Both the position numbers and the translations under genes were made by a program. From Sinohyriopsis cumingii (Eukaryota > Mollusca > Bivalvia > Unionida > Unionidae): a stretch of 64,000 nucleotides of DNA. The stretch covers positions 157,605,053 through 157,669,052 of the forward strand of contig CM068825.1 in the NCBI GenBank assembly GCA_028554795.2, read 5' to 3'. The notes beneath the pieces were generated by a model. That model was not told where the DNA came from, searched no databases, and saw only the letters and a program-made list of their open reading frames with translations. Positions 1 to 9,211 of this stretch are shown here, in pieces (within the stretch, counting starts at the first letter, position 1; every line of letters begins with the position of its first letter).

Positions 1-124
1 GGGGTGGAGAAGCTTTGGACAGGATAGATAACATGTCCCCATGTTTGACTAAACGTGGTGGCAGTCCTTTCCTTTTCTTTCCTTGGGGTTGTTTAGAAGA
101 GGGATGCTTTTTGGAAGCTGACAT
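1..124 (-). CDS. Polinton pVI-like basic/hydrophobic capsid-accessory protein, N-terminal part only
   Basis: The first ~41 codons of a gene that runs off the window, starting at 124. The product begins with a Ser/Lys-rich stretch and continues LPPRLVKHGDMLSILSKASP, closely matching the protein at 44758-45161 in copy B. In Polintons this gene codes for a small protein with a helical Cys-containing middle and a Gly/Leu-rich tail, thought to resemble adenovirus membrane-active minor proteins. Position directly after the core protein gene agrees with B. Identity as the B homologue is clear; function is inference. Confidence 0.7.
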   Translation of the reverse strand, partial: MSASKKHPSSKQPQGKKRKGLPPRLVKHGDMLSILSKASPP

Positions 125-181
125 CTTTGAATCGTCAGGAGCACCAAAACACTGATACCCCTACTCGGTCACAGGCCTTTG

Positions 182-1126
182 TTATACTGGAACGCGTCGC
201 CACTGATTGTCTTTACGTCGTATCAACTTGAGGACAGGCATGACACGTCGTGCAGGGGTACGCAACGGACTAAATCGAGTCATTTCTTGCTTGGACAAAT
301 CCAGTAAACTTTGTAACATGCCCGATCTTTCTTGGACTTTGATTTTGGGAGAAGGTACTTTGTGAGCAGCAGCCACTGCCACTAAATTGGAGGGTCCTGC
401 CACTGGGAAAGTTCTTGGGGTCATCAACGGAGAAGTTCTTGGTATGATCAACGTCTCCAAGTACTCTTCAGTTCTTGGTTTCATCAACGGAGAAGTGGAT
501 GAACGTGAGGCTGTCGGAGACGCGGTCACCGCTTTTGCAGGTCGTGGTTTGCGAGTGTAAGGTTGCGTCCTGGCCGAAGTGCCTCTCTTGCGACTAGTTT
601 TCTTCTGTGGACTTTTCTTTTTCTGGGGACTTTTTCTCTGTTTCTTTTTCTGGGGGCTTCTTTTCTTTTTCCTGGGTGGTGTCTGGTAAGAGGAGGGTCC
701 CGCCACTGGAGAAGTTCTCCTTGGGGACCTGGTCTTTTTCTTCTTCTTGGAGCTTCGTTTGACTTTTTTCTTGGGGAGAACTTTGGGGGCATTAGGATCC
801 CATCTTAAGAGAGAGCGAATGATGACCCCTCCTAGAGTACCTCTCCCTCCAGGTTTCAAAATGATTTGTTTTTTGGATTGAGTGTCGATGCGGGGATCGG
901 ACAGCTGGGTTAAAGCGACTTTGTTTCGATCAAAAAAGCGTTTGGTTTGATGAGGAATCTTAATGATCCCTTGTAGTAATTGACGTGCCGTCACCGTGAA
1001 CCATCGTAAGACTTCTTTGAGACTAGCTTCTAAGACACGAGCTCGTATTTGTGGATTTTTTTCTCGACTGATGCCATTCAAGGCACGAATCAATTTGACG
1101 GGAAGATGCGACTGAAGGGACGTCAT
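182..1126 (-). CDS. Lysine/serine-proline-rich Polinton core protein
   Basis: 314 residues, open throughout. Residues ~1-110 form a helical domain starting with LPVKLIRALNGISREKNPQI and containing GGRGTLGGVIIRSLL, a segment conserved in many Polinton proteins. Residues ~115-215 are a very basic tract with repeated KKKRSPQKKK-like units, reminiscent of protamine, histone H1 tails or adenovirus core proteins VII and V. The C-terminus (MPVLKLIRRKD) is again conserved with copy B (43784-44702). The likely role is DNA condensation or core-capsid bridging inside a particle; this is inference from composition. It lies between the ATPase and the pVI-like gene, all on the minus strand. Confidence 0.72.
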   Translation of the reverse strand: MTSLQSHLPVKLIRALNGISREKNPQIRARVLEASLKEVLRWFTVTARQLLQGIIKIPHQTKRFFDRNKVALTQLSDPRIDTQSKKQIILKPGGRGTLGGVIIRSLLRWDPNAPKVLPKKKVKRSSKKKKKTRSPRRTSPVAGPSSYQTPPRKKKRSPQKKKQRKSPQKKKSPQKKTSRKRGTSARTQPYTRKPRPAKAVTASPTASRSSTSPLMKPRTEEYLETLIIPRTSPLMTPRTFPVAGPSNLVAVAAAHKVPSPKIKVQERSGMLQSLLDLSKQEMTRFSPLRTPARRVMPVLKLIRRKDNQWRRVPV

Positions 1127-1199
1127 GTTGACGTTGTGTGAGACAGACGAAAAGGGTCTGAGGTTTTTATAGAATTTTTTTGTGGAGTGAAGTTAAGTC

Positions 1200-1922
1200 A
1201 AGGACGGAGACGTGTACAGGACAGGTCCTCCGTCTTGGCCCCAGTGGTGAAACAAGTGGGTACGAAATCGCAAATCATCGGGGGGTCGTAGGTTTCAAAT
1301 CGACGAGTAAATAGGTGTGTGGCGTTTGAGTGGCATCGTCGTACGCCTGAGTCAGCCAAGGCGCCCCTAACTGTTTGGCTAAGACTTGCACTTGCGATTT
1401 ATCTCGAGGACTTTTAAACAAGACCACGTAATGCGCATTGAGACTGATGGTGCGATGGGCTTTACTTTGTTGAAACAAATTTTGAGTGATGTAAACGACA
1501 CTGGCATTACGGTGATGCCCTTTGCGCGTGAACCACAGTTTAATTTCTTCTTCGTCTTCTCCTAACATTTCGTCGAAAATGACCAAATGGGTTTGACGGG
1601 AGTCAGAGACGATGCCGTCGTCTTCTTTAGAAATGCCTTCCACAAACACGATGGAATCGCCTTGACTTTCTCGCAAGAGGCTGTACGCCGATTGCCACTC
1701 TTTGTAACACCACACGATGCGTTGAGGTGGACGATCAATCAAATGACCTTTGTGTTCGATCAAACGTTTGACGAATTCGGTTTTGCCTGAACCGCTAGGT
1801 CCAGCAATGAGCATGTTAAAGGGATGGCGAAGATACAAAGCCTCCCAACTGGCACGATCTAAGTGTTCGTCGATGACTTTGACAGTGGAGGAAGAGGGAA
1901 CAGAGACAGCAGAGGTAGCCAT
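1200..1922 (-). pseudogene. Polinton packaging ATPase (FtsK/HerA type), relic
   Basis: The start at 1922 was chosen because it aligns with the ATPase start in copy B (42990). The Walker A motif is visible as AGPSGSGKTEF and Walker B as HLVIFDEM, followed by the sensor-like VVYITQNLFQQ. These are hallmarks of the A32/FtsK-HerA genome-packaging ATPase of Polintons, adenovirus-like and nucleocytoplasmic viruses, which pumps DNA into preformed capsids. An upstream TATA (near 1970-1980, minus strand) matches that in B. It is lightly broken; over most of its length it is nearly identical to the B copy. Confidence 0.82.
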
Positions 1923-2004
1923 AGTGTTAGGAATGTCACTTGTGACACGAAAACAAACAAGACAAGAGTTTATATATTTTTTCAGAACACGTTTATTGAA
2001 TGTT

Positions 2005-2358
2005 TTAAACGTGAATACGAAAGACAAAAATACATAAAAGCCAAAGGCTTAAGTACAAGGATAATAGGCACATCAAAATCATTAACGTGGAATAGAAACA
2101 AGTGTCTGTACAACATGTTTTGGGTAATGTTCTGACCAGTTCTATAGGGGGTAAGGTCACACAAGTGTCCTCCCGAAAGGGTCTTTCAGACCTGTCCACG
2201 ACAGTCCTGTCCTGGGTGATGGGTTCTTCTGGTACTGTCACTAACACAGATTGAAAAGTGACTTTTTTCTTTGGACGTTGAAAGGAAGGATCACAACGCT
2301 CGAGCATACTGGGCCACTTCATGGGTCCAAGCCTCAAAATCCCATTTTTTCCAGGCAC
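2005..2358 (-). pseudogene. Small Polinton membrane protein, single C-terminal TM segment
   Basis: About 90-117 residues; the start is uncertain. A hydrophilic N-terminal region contains KKKVTFQSVLVTVPEEP and PFREDTC, then a Cys pair (KTCCTDTC) precedes a ~25-residue hydrophobic segment ending in FRIHV. Copy B has the same protein at 27925-28224. It looks like a tail-anchored or type II membrane protein. Function is unknown. It lies directly upstream of the ATPase gene, with an AATAAA-type signal near the end of the reading frame. Confidence 0.6.
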
Positions 2359-2422
2359 GGATATCTGTCCAGAGCTTTGAACAATTCTACGCTGACCCAG
2401 TTCCCGTCAAGGTCCGTTCTTC

Positions 2423-5015
2423 CTAGGTGTGCTGACAAGGTTGGTCTTGGTTGCACGTTTCGGTACAAGAACGGCACAAAGGAAACATCAGTTTGCCTTG
2501 GCAATGGTGAGGTAAGACGGGATGGTACAAGTCCTTGGGATGCAAAACTTTGCACTTGATCAAGCCTTCGTATTGTCGAATGTTTTTCAGGACGATGTGT
2601 TCCGTCAACAATTGTGGGTGCCCTACAGGAAAGCGACAATATTTGCACACGTAGGGATACAGCGAACACACGTCCAAGTATTTCATTTCTTCTCCTTTCT
2701 CTTCGTCGGCTTGGTACAACAAACAGGTGGCATTGGTTCTTCCTCCGTAAAAACTATCCCTCGGGTTCAGCGGGTCCATGAACTGGTAACTTTCCACGAG
2801 GTGATTAAACTCGGGATCGGTTTTCAAACGGTGATCGTACTCGTGTTCCCACATTTCCACCACTTGGTATCCTTCCTGTTCTAACTTTAGGCGTCGCTGA
2901 CAAGTGTCCTGGTACAAGTCTTCCATGGTTCGTTGTAAAAACTGATTTTTAGTGTCGTGGTCAGGGTAACAGACGGGACATCCGTGAAATAAGCAACCGT
3001 TAAACTCGTACACAATCTTGGGGTTCTCTAAGTCCCAGCCATCGACCGAATGCGTTCCGATGGTCTTTTCACCTCCTCCGTTGCGGGCATGCTGAATCCA
3101 TTTGTCTTCCTTGTCGCACAAGTAATGTAACCAGCGTAGGGCTTTGACCGATTATTGACGTTTTGGCATAGTTAGTCGTTTGAGGACTGATGACAGCTAC
3201 GGTGTTTTCAGGCATGAATCGTTGCCTGTACACTAAGGAACACGCTTTGGCAATGGTGCAAGCTTCTTTCAAAGGATCGACCCCTCCGTGTTCCATGAAC
3301 AGTTCTCGAACTTTTCCACAGCAACGTCGTAAAATGTCCACGTCGGAACGACAATACTTTAACATTTCTTCCTGAAAGTCGAAAGGGTCCGAGGCGTGAG
3401 CCTGGTACCAAGCGTAGAAAGCTTCTCGTTGTTCCGTACGCATGTTGTCGGGGTCGTAATAGTGAGCCTCAGGTAAATGGGGTAGAACGGCGTGTTGATT
3501 GGCTTCCGTATTGAAAAAGTGTGGAAAGTACCCTTTAGCCATTTCTGTCATTCCAAACGTTTTAGGCATTCGGCTCAAAGCCATGGCCAAGTAACTCATC
3601 GAATCTTTAAACTGTACTTGTCCCACTTGCGTGAAGATGATTTTGGCTCCGTTCAAAGTGACTTTAGGACGCTCGGTGCCTTGTTCCGTATAGTACCTCA
3701 AAAGAAACTGTCCATCGTATCCGGAGAAATTGTGGGCCATCACCGTGGCATGACGATGACAATCTCCGTAACGTTCGATGTCCTCTTGGCTCCACGTCTT
3801 GTCGATGGGGTCTAAGACCCATTGGGCGAAATCGGCTAGCGTGTTCGGTCCCCGAAAGATTTTTTCACGTCTCCAGGAATCTTGCTGCAGTGAGGGCAAT
3901 GACTGAAGACAGGTTCTTGAATGCACTTCTCGCACGCTCGATGAGCCACGCAGAAATTAGGAATGTGAATGCCAGTCTCTTGCATGCATTCGAAATCGAA
4001 AAAGATGAAATTGCCTTTCTTCTTGTGTCCATCCATTTTCTCTGGTGGGGGCAGGTATTTTTGCACGTAGCATTCGTGTTCCAAGTCCACAAGTCTTTCC
4101 CTTGAAACAACAGAGGTCCGCGCACTTCTTGAGGGTGCACTTTCAAGGTGCAGAGTGGAGCTAGGACATCTTGCAATTTTTGCATTTCAGGAATGCCGCT
4201 GGGTGTGTCTTTGGACAGTTAAGCTTGTAGTAACAGGAGTTCTGCTTCACTTCGTTGTTTGGCTCGGTCGGATTGTTGAATAGTTTTCCAGGTTCTTTTC
4301 CATTCTACCGTGTCGTTCTTGTTGGCATAGGTTCGTCCCACCACGATGGCACGGGCTAAACACATCTGATCTTGAGGGTTGTGAATTTGGACGAGGCTCT
4401 TTTTGGTGCTGCGAAGGTTGTTCACCAATAACACCTTATTGCGTTGTCCGGTCTCTTGAGGAGGAGAGACGTGGGTCATGTCCAGTGTGGCTTTTCCATC
4501 GGTGATGTCAAACTGGTCATTGGATTGTTGTACGTGTTGAATCTTGTCCATGACTTTGTAAGTGGTCAATTCTGCAGGGGTGCTAAACTCGATCCAAACA
4601 GGGGATTTCAAACCGTCGTGTTATATGTAATGTCTCAAGCGATCGTCTTCTTTGGGTTGACATTGTCGCTTGAGTGTGGTGATTAAAGAATCCCACACCC
4701 CGGTGATGAACCCTTCTGCTTGCTCTAAGGGTACTTCGGACTTGAAATCTTTAAATTTCACCGTGTATTTGTAAGCCGTGGTTCTAAATTTTCTAGAGGA
4801 GCGCTTTTCTGTCTCTCGAATGGAATAGTAGTTTTCAGGGTTGACTAAGGGTGGTGAACTTTGTTTAGAGGGTTTGGATTCTGGTTCGCTCATGTCCTCT
4901 TCAAAATCACTGGCATGAATTTGTGCCAAGACTTCATCTCTGGTACGAGGCGATAGATCACGTTTCTGCCTCTTACTTTCTTCTTCTTTCTTCTCGAATA
5001 AATTGATCGTTTCAT
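2423..5015 (-). pseudogene. Protein-primed family B DNA polymerase (pPolB), relic
   Basis: The start at 5015 was chosen by alignment with copy B (21421). Motifs visible in pieces: KLxHPQEVRGPLLFQGKD of the N-terminal region, a Cys-rich segment, the exonuclease segment IFFDFECMQETG, exonuclease motif II MAHNFSGYDGQFLLRYY, exonuclease III KYCRSDVDILRRC, the KIVYEFNGCLFHGCPVCYP region and polymerase motif A LDVCSLYPYVC. This is the Polinton replicase, which initiates DNA synthesis on a terminal protein. It is broken in about five places and shorter than the usual ~1300 residues. Confidence 0.85.
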
Positions 5016-5148
5016 CTTGAGTGCAAAAAGTCAAATGACTCAAGTTTAAACACCATGGACTAATTTATAGTCATGGCAGACCAGCGTATATAAAGGGCAT
5101 GTGTCTTGGCCTTTCACTATTCATTTCACTCTCTAACCGAGCACAACG
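5016..5148. promoter_or_regulatory. Bidirectional promoter between polymerase and zinc-knuckle genes
   Basis: The divergent start codons are only ~130 bp apart. On the plus strand TATATAAAG lies at 5087-5095, about 55 bp before the zinc-knuckle start. On the minus strand CTATAAATTA (5061-5070) faces the polymerase gene. Copy B has the same arrangement at 21287-21420, with the motifs conserved. Confidence 0.6.
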
Positions 5149-5585
5149 ATGGAAGAGACTAGCCAAATCGAACGTTTCATCAGAGCTTTGCGAGGGGTCA
5201 TTAGAAAATTTTCTTCAGACCAGCCGACGGACTACTCTCCTTCCTTTCGAGATAAAAGTGAAGATACTTGCTATATCTGTCAGAAGAAAGGGCATTGGTC
5301 TTCAGAGTGTCCAGACCGTCAAAAAAGAAAAAAGGGGTTAGAAAAGACAAAAGTCAAGATACCTGTTATTATTGTCAAGAAAAAGAACATTGGTCTCCAG
5401 ATTGTCCATAAAAGAAACACGAGGAGTCAGAAGAAGAGAGGGATTGTTCAGAGAAAGAAGAGGAGGAAGAAAGCAGACAGGTGAAGAAAAAGAAACAGGA
5501 GAAGAAAAGAAGAAGGGAAGAAAGTGAGGAGGAAGAAGAGGAGAAGACTGTGACGGTGAAGAAATTGAAAAAACAGAGAGAGTAA
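5149..5585 (+). pseudogene. CCHC zinc-knuckle protein with charged Lys/Glu tail
   Basis: Starts MEETSQIERFIRALRG, then carries a retroviral-nucleocapsid-type knuckle CYICQKKGHWSSECP (C-x2-C-x4-H-x4-C) and a long Lys/Arg/Glu tail. The copy in B (minus strand from 21286) shows a second knuckle CYYCQEKGHWSPDCP. A third, decayed copy is at 56125-56500. CCHC knuckles bind single-stranded nucleic acid, so a role with the divergently transcribed polymerase (ssDNA handling) is plausible but unproven. AATAAA near 5661 gives it an ordinary poly(A) signal. The tail looks broken. Confidence 0.62.
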
Positions 5586-5804
5586 ACAAAAAAAAACAGA
5601 AGAAGTCTATGAACTTTTTAGAGTGTTTGGTTGTGAATTGTTAATTGAATTGTAACTATCAATAAAAGAATAAATTAATTATATAATGTAAGTGTCTTTG
5701 GGTTTTGATTTTAAAATAAGAACCTACACTCACGCACTCATACACAGACACGTACTATAGGGGTAAAATGGGTTGTTGTTTTTTTTGAGTTATCGGCAAT
5801 TGAA

Positions 5805-5855
5805 AGTGTATCTCTTTTCGAGAGACGTGGGTGGCCCTGAAAAGGGCCTTTTTGG
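5805..5855 (-). terminator. Histone-type mRNA 3' end for the gene at 5927-6415
   Basis: Read on the minus strand, 5848-5833 is GGCCCTTTTCAGGGCC: a perfect 6-bp stem with loop TTTC. ACCCACG follows directly, and CGAAAAGAGA, a plausible histone downstream (U7-pairing) element, lies about 13 nt further on (5820-5811). It lies 78 nt after the stop codon. This matches the canonical replication-dependent histone 3' stem-loop in stem length, loop length, loop sequence and flank. Confidence 0.85.
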
Positions 5856-5926
5856 GTGTAGGTGTGAGTTTAAGCAATCACCTTTAACTGCCTTAAGCCT
5901 TTGCCACGGCCGAGGCCTAATTCTGA

Positions 5927-6415
5927 TCATGATGATTTGGTTGAAATCACTAAGGGTGGTACGGTAGGCTTAGTCACAGGGTTGACGTGTTTAGCTCGGG
6001 AAGGTCGTATTCTCTTCGGTCGTGATAAAGAAGTCTGATACATTTGTTTCAGATTTCTTAACTCCGCTAAAATGTCCAACAGTACCGTGACGGTTTGACT
6101 TTCACCCTCTTGTTTCTTTGCTGCTTCTTCTTGTTGTTTTTTTCTTACCTCTTCTTCTTGTTGCTGTTGCTGTAGGAGAAAAGCTTGTTCTGCTTCCTTT
6201 TGCCGCTGTATAAATTTCTCCAATTCTTCTTTCTGTCTCTGTCTAAAATTCTCCAAGTGTGGTAATGAAGGTGACGAAGGTTCCGGAACAAATTCTTGCG
6301 AGGTAAGAAAATCCACAAAATCCCAATTCACCTCTTCTGAAAGTAAGTCCGGGTTCCCTTGTGTAGTCTCAACGGCTGGTGCACCCCAGTTAATCGTTTT
6401 CTGAGTTTCCGTCAT
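5927..6415 (-). CDS. Gln/Glu-rich coiled-coil accessory protein
   Basis: 162 residues, starting MTETQKTINWGAP. Residues ~20-50 are acidic and Ser/Pro-rich (LLSEEVNWDFVDFL), residues ~55-105 form a coiled coil very rich in Q and E, residues ~108-130 hold a Leu-rich helix (VTVLLDILAELRNLKQM), and the tail is basic (RPKRIRPSRAK). A related, broken copy lies at 20011-20459 in B. I do not recognise a family. It is divergent from 6637-6870 and ends in a histone-type 3' signal instead of AATAAA. Confidence 0.6.
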   Translation of the reverse strand: MTETQKTINWGAPAVETTQGNPDLLSEEVNWDFVDFLTSQEFVPEPSSPSLPHLENFRQRQKEELEKFIQRQKEAEQAFLLQQQQQEEEVRKKQQEEAAKKQEGESQTVTVLLDILAELRNLKQMYQTSLSRPKRIRPSRAKHVNPVTKPTVPPLVISTKSS

Positions 6416-6636
6416 GTTGAAAAAAACTGTCGCATGGATTGACTACACACGGGCGCTAGCGAATCTATATAGACCACGTGACGTCACAGACTGCTCTCTT
6501 CCGATTGGACGTGGGCTGATTGAATTTTGTAACACGTGTTTGGATTGATCAATGAACTCAATCCGTTTCAATCCTTCCTCTACCTATAAATAAGTGCAGT
6601 TCACTGCATTGGTTCACCTGTTCTCGGCTCCTCAAG
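6416..6636. promoter_or_regulatory. Bidirectional CRE/CCAAT/TATA promoter of the divergent accessory genes
   Basis: Minus-strand TATA CTATATAG at 6465-6472; an E-box CACGTG at 6475-6480 overlapping a perfect CRE TGACGTCA at 6479-6486; ATTGG (inverted CCAAT) near 6505; plus-strand TATAAATA at 6585-6592, 45 bp before the start at 6637. The same set is conserved in copy B at 19792-20010. CRE and CCAAT boxes with a TATA are also typical of histone gene promoters. Confidence 0.65.
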
Positions 6637-6870
6637 ATGTGGACCACAGTCGAATCATCCACCCTTGTGTCTTCATTGATGTTTAGGACGGACATGCTAA
6701 TGTATGTCCGATATAAGTGGACAGTTGTCGACAGGACAGACACCAGTCTGTGGATGCGAAGAGTCTATGTAGAACGTCAAGGATGCCTCAAAAGAGTGCT
6801 GATTTACGGTCCTGCAGTCAGGCGCAGCCTAAGGACAAGAAGAAGACCAATGCGGTGCCCTTTATGTTAA
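6637..6870 (+). CDS. Small basic accessory protein (MWTTVESS family)
   Basis: 77 residues, starting MWTTVESSTLVSSLMFRTD and ending in an Arg-rich and Cys-containing tail (RRRPMRCPLC). No family recognised; no signal peptide or TM segment. A homologue is at 19556-19791 (minus strand) in copy B. It is the outermost gene of the element, and the histone-type stem-loop begins 26 nt after its stop. It could be a nucleic-acid-binding or host-interaction protein; this is speculation from charge alone. Confidence 0.5.
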   Translation: MWTTVESSTLVSSLMFRTDMLMYVRYKWTVVDRTDTSLWMRRVYVERQGCLKRVLIYGPAVRRSLRTRRRPMRCPLC

Positions 6871-6887
6871 TGGATACATTAACATAA

Positions 6888-6940
6888 AACCCAAAGGCCC
6901 TTTTCAGGGCCACCCACATTTCTCGAAAAGAGATCTACTT
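6888..6940 (+). terminator. Histone-type mRNA 3' end for the gene at 6637-6870
   Basis: CCCAAA leads into GGCCCTTTTCAGGGCC at 6896-6911 (6-bp stem, TTTC loop), then ACCCA and, ~10 nt later, TCTCGAAAAGAGAT at 6921-6934. Both the CCAAA leader and the ACCCA follower match the histone consensus. The GAAAAGAGA is at the spacing expected for a U7 snRNA-pairing element. Confidence 0.88.
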
Positions 6941-6964
6941 TCAATTGCCTACCCCCAAATTTTT

Positions 6965-6968
6965 ATTT

Positions 6969-7009
<41 letters not shown>
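6965..7009. repeat. TA/TG microsatellite
   Basis: A run of TATATA followed by GTGTGTGT just inside the terminal repeat zone of element A. Confidence 0.9.
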
Positions 7010-7300
7010 TGTCCCTAGACAGTCCCACGATTTAATGCCCATGTTCAATTCCCCTTGACGCTAAACAGGCCCATGTTTTATTCCCCATGTTCCATTTTCC
7101 CTTGACGCTCAACAGACCCACCCTGTTCAATTTCCCTTGACGCTCAACAGACCCAAGATTATTTTTCCCATGTTAATTTCCTTTGACGCTATACAGGCCC
7201 ACGATTTTTCTCCATGTTAAATTTACATAGACGCTAAACAGGCCCAGGGTAGTTTTTAATGCTAATTCCCACTGACGCTGAATCGCCCCACGTAACTACT
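7010..7300. repeat. Subterminal ~45-bp tandem repeats and right terminus of Polinton A
   Basis: About six diverged copies of a unit containing CCATGTTAAATT, CCCTTGACGCTA and CAGGCCCACGATT. The same unit occurs in the arms of B (17770-17990, 19300-19400, 52230-52400, 58610-58800), always near termini. The final ACTACT (7295-7300) mirrors the B terminus. The unit could bind integrase or a replication or packaging factor; this is inference. Confidence 0.75.
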
Positions 7301-7459
7301 TAAATTAAATCAGATATACATAACACTTCTCCCACAAAGAAAAAGAAAGATTTGTATAATAAAGCTTTATTGTTACCATATATTAATTATACAGAAGGTT
7401 AAACAACATAGGAAGAACTCTTATGAATTATACAAAGTGTACATAACAATAATACATTT
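7301..7459. other. AT-rich spacer, no gene seen
   Basis: Sequence between the Polinton A terminus and the Gypsy-type relic. It holds AATAAA near 7361 but no coding potential that I can support. The six bases 7301-7306 (TAAATT) would be the target duplication of A if its other end shows the same. Confidence 0.4.
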
Positions 7460-7783
7460 CTATACATAGGAAAGTGCATCTTCTATTAAATCATCTTTTC
7501 TCTTGATGCTCCTGATGTCAATGTTATATTCCTGTAACAACAAGATCCACGTTAGTAGACTTTGATTTTTATTTTTCATCTTGCCGATGAATGTAAGGGG
7601 GTTTTGGTCACTAAACACAATAATCGAAGGAGCTGAACAAATGTAAACTTCAAAATGTTGTAATGCCAATATCAAAGCCAAACATTCCTTCTCGATTGTT
7701 GAATAATTTCTTTGGTGCTTATTTAATTTCTTAGAAAAATGACACAATGGATGATCAACACCATTTTCGTCTTCTTGAATCAA
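7460..7783 (-). pseudogene. Gypsy RNase H domain relic
   Basis: Shows the Ty3/Gypsy RNase H core: HPLCHFSKKLNKHQRNYSTI, EKECLALILALQHF, VFSDQNPLTFI, ending in a DALS-type segment. RNase H removes the RNA strand of the reverse-transcription hybrid. Part of the element at 7460-11470. Confidence 0.75.
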
Positions 7784-7881
7784 TACTGCTCAAACCCCAA
7801 CATCACTTACATCAAGATACATTTTCAATGATTGGCTGAAATTTGGAGCTGTAAGAACTGGTGCGCTTTAAAGTATGACTT

Positions 7882-8706
7882 TTATCTTGTCAAAAGCCTC
7901 CTGACATTTTTCAGTCCAAAGGAATTTGTTTTTTTACTCAATAAATTTGTCAAGGATTCAGCATTTATGGAAAAATTGGAGCAAACTTTCCAATAGTGTC
8001 CAGCCATATAAAAATATTGCATCAGTTGCATTTTACTAACAGGCACAGTGAATTCAGAGATAGCCTTGAACTTAACATATATAGGCTTAACTTGTTCATG
8101 TCCAACGATTTGCCCTATAATAATTATACTAGCACGGCAGAACTCACTTTTAGATAAAGTAATTGTCAAACTTGCATCTGTGAGTATGTCAAAAAATTTC
8201 CGAATTGTTGCTAAATGTTCTTTCCAGGTTTCGATGTAGATGATGATATCATCGATGTAAGCATCACAGTTATCTAGACCAGATGTAATCATATTCATTA
8301 GACCTTTAAATGTACTTGGCGACCGTTTCATCCCAAATAGCATCACTTTATATTGATGAAGTCTATCTGGAGTCACGAATGCCGAAATTTCCATTGCTAC
8401 TTCCGTTCGCTGAATTTGCAAAAATCCTTTCAGAAGGTCCAATTTGGTGACATACTTGGCATTTTCGATCTTATCAAAACAGTCATCGATTCTTGGTAAT
8501 GGAAACCAATCTGTTTTTGTCACACTGTTCGCCTTCATATAATCAGTGCACATACGGAAAGTTTTATCTGGTTTCAGAACAAGTATGCATGTTGAACTCC
8601 AATCACTTTTACTGGGCTGTATGAAATCATTCTCCAGCAAATACTGAATTTCGTTTTTCACGTATTCCTGTTTGAGATGATTCATGCTGTATGGATGTTG
8701 TTTCAC
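7882..8706 (-). pseudogene. Gypsy reverse transcriptase relic
   Basis: 274 residues with the Ty3/Gypsy RT series: NDFIQPSKSDWSS, RMCTDYMKANSVT, KLDLLKGFLQI, FGMKRSPSTF and the catalytic-box AYIDDIIIY. Synthesises cDNA from the element RNA. Relic. Confidence 0.8.
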
Positions 8707-9211
8707 AGGTTTGGAATTTATAATTTCAACGTTATGGAAAATTGTGTTCGTTCTTAAAGGAAATAAGTGCTAATATAAAACTAATAACTGTTTATGTTCA
8801 TTTCTTTCTTGCTGTTGCAATTCATGTGTCAGCTAAAGGAATACTTTCCTTATCAACATCATTTGCAAGAGCATTATTTGCCATAGCTCTGGTAACAGCA
8901 CAAGCTGGGTATAAATCAGATTATTCTTTTTCAATTCGATTGACTTTCTGATCCAAACATGGCTTGTCAGTTACAAGTGGATCAAGCACAACCTTGCCCA
9001 GTAATAAATGAATGCCCTCAGTGGGTAAAACAGAGACTGTTCCGACTGTCACGAGTCCTGAGACTAAGTCTGATGACAAATTTACACAATGGAGAGGAAC
9101 ATTAACAAAGCCGTAGTCTATTTAGAACACTTTCATTAGAAGAAGATTTCTCAGAAAAAGGCAAAGTACCTGACAATAAAAGACTCTAAGAAGCTCCCGT
9201 GTCCCTTAAAA

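Larger units (their letters stand above)
1..7300 (-). mobile_element. Polinton (Maverick) A, reversed, cut by the left edge; broken
   Basis: Virus-like element related to copy B (17741-58843) but in the opposite orientation. Parts seen, in element order from the right end: terminal repeat zone, divergent accessory gene pair, zinc-knuckle gene, protein-primed PolB, small membrane protein, packaging ATPase, lysine-rich core protein and the first codons of a pVI-like protein. The right terminus is placed at 7300, because ACTACT at 7295-7300 mirrors the AGTAGT that starts element B. The partner terminus lies outside the window, so the target duplication cannot be checked. It is broken, with at least six breaks, and is shorter than its neighbour. 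It is probably of similar age to B, since the proteins remain closely alike. Confidence 0.88.

Noticed and set aside
563-808. Plus-strand Phe/Leu-rich frame resembling a membrane protein
   Set aside because: Antisense shadow of the Lys/Ser-rich core protein; the same occurs at 44045-44317.
182-1126. Histone H1 or protamine gene (very Lys/Ser/Pro-rich), tempting because of the histone-type 3' ends nearby
   Set aside because: Its N- and C-terminal domains match the Polinton core-protein family, and no stem-loop follows this gene.
5833-5848. Stem-loops as simple rho-independent-like terminators or as random palindromes in terminal repeats
   Set aside because: Eukaryotic context; exact 6+4 geometry, TTTC loop, ACCCA flank and downstream purine element recur at internal genes as well as at ends.
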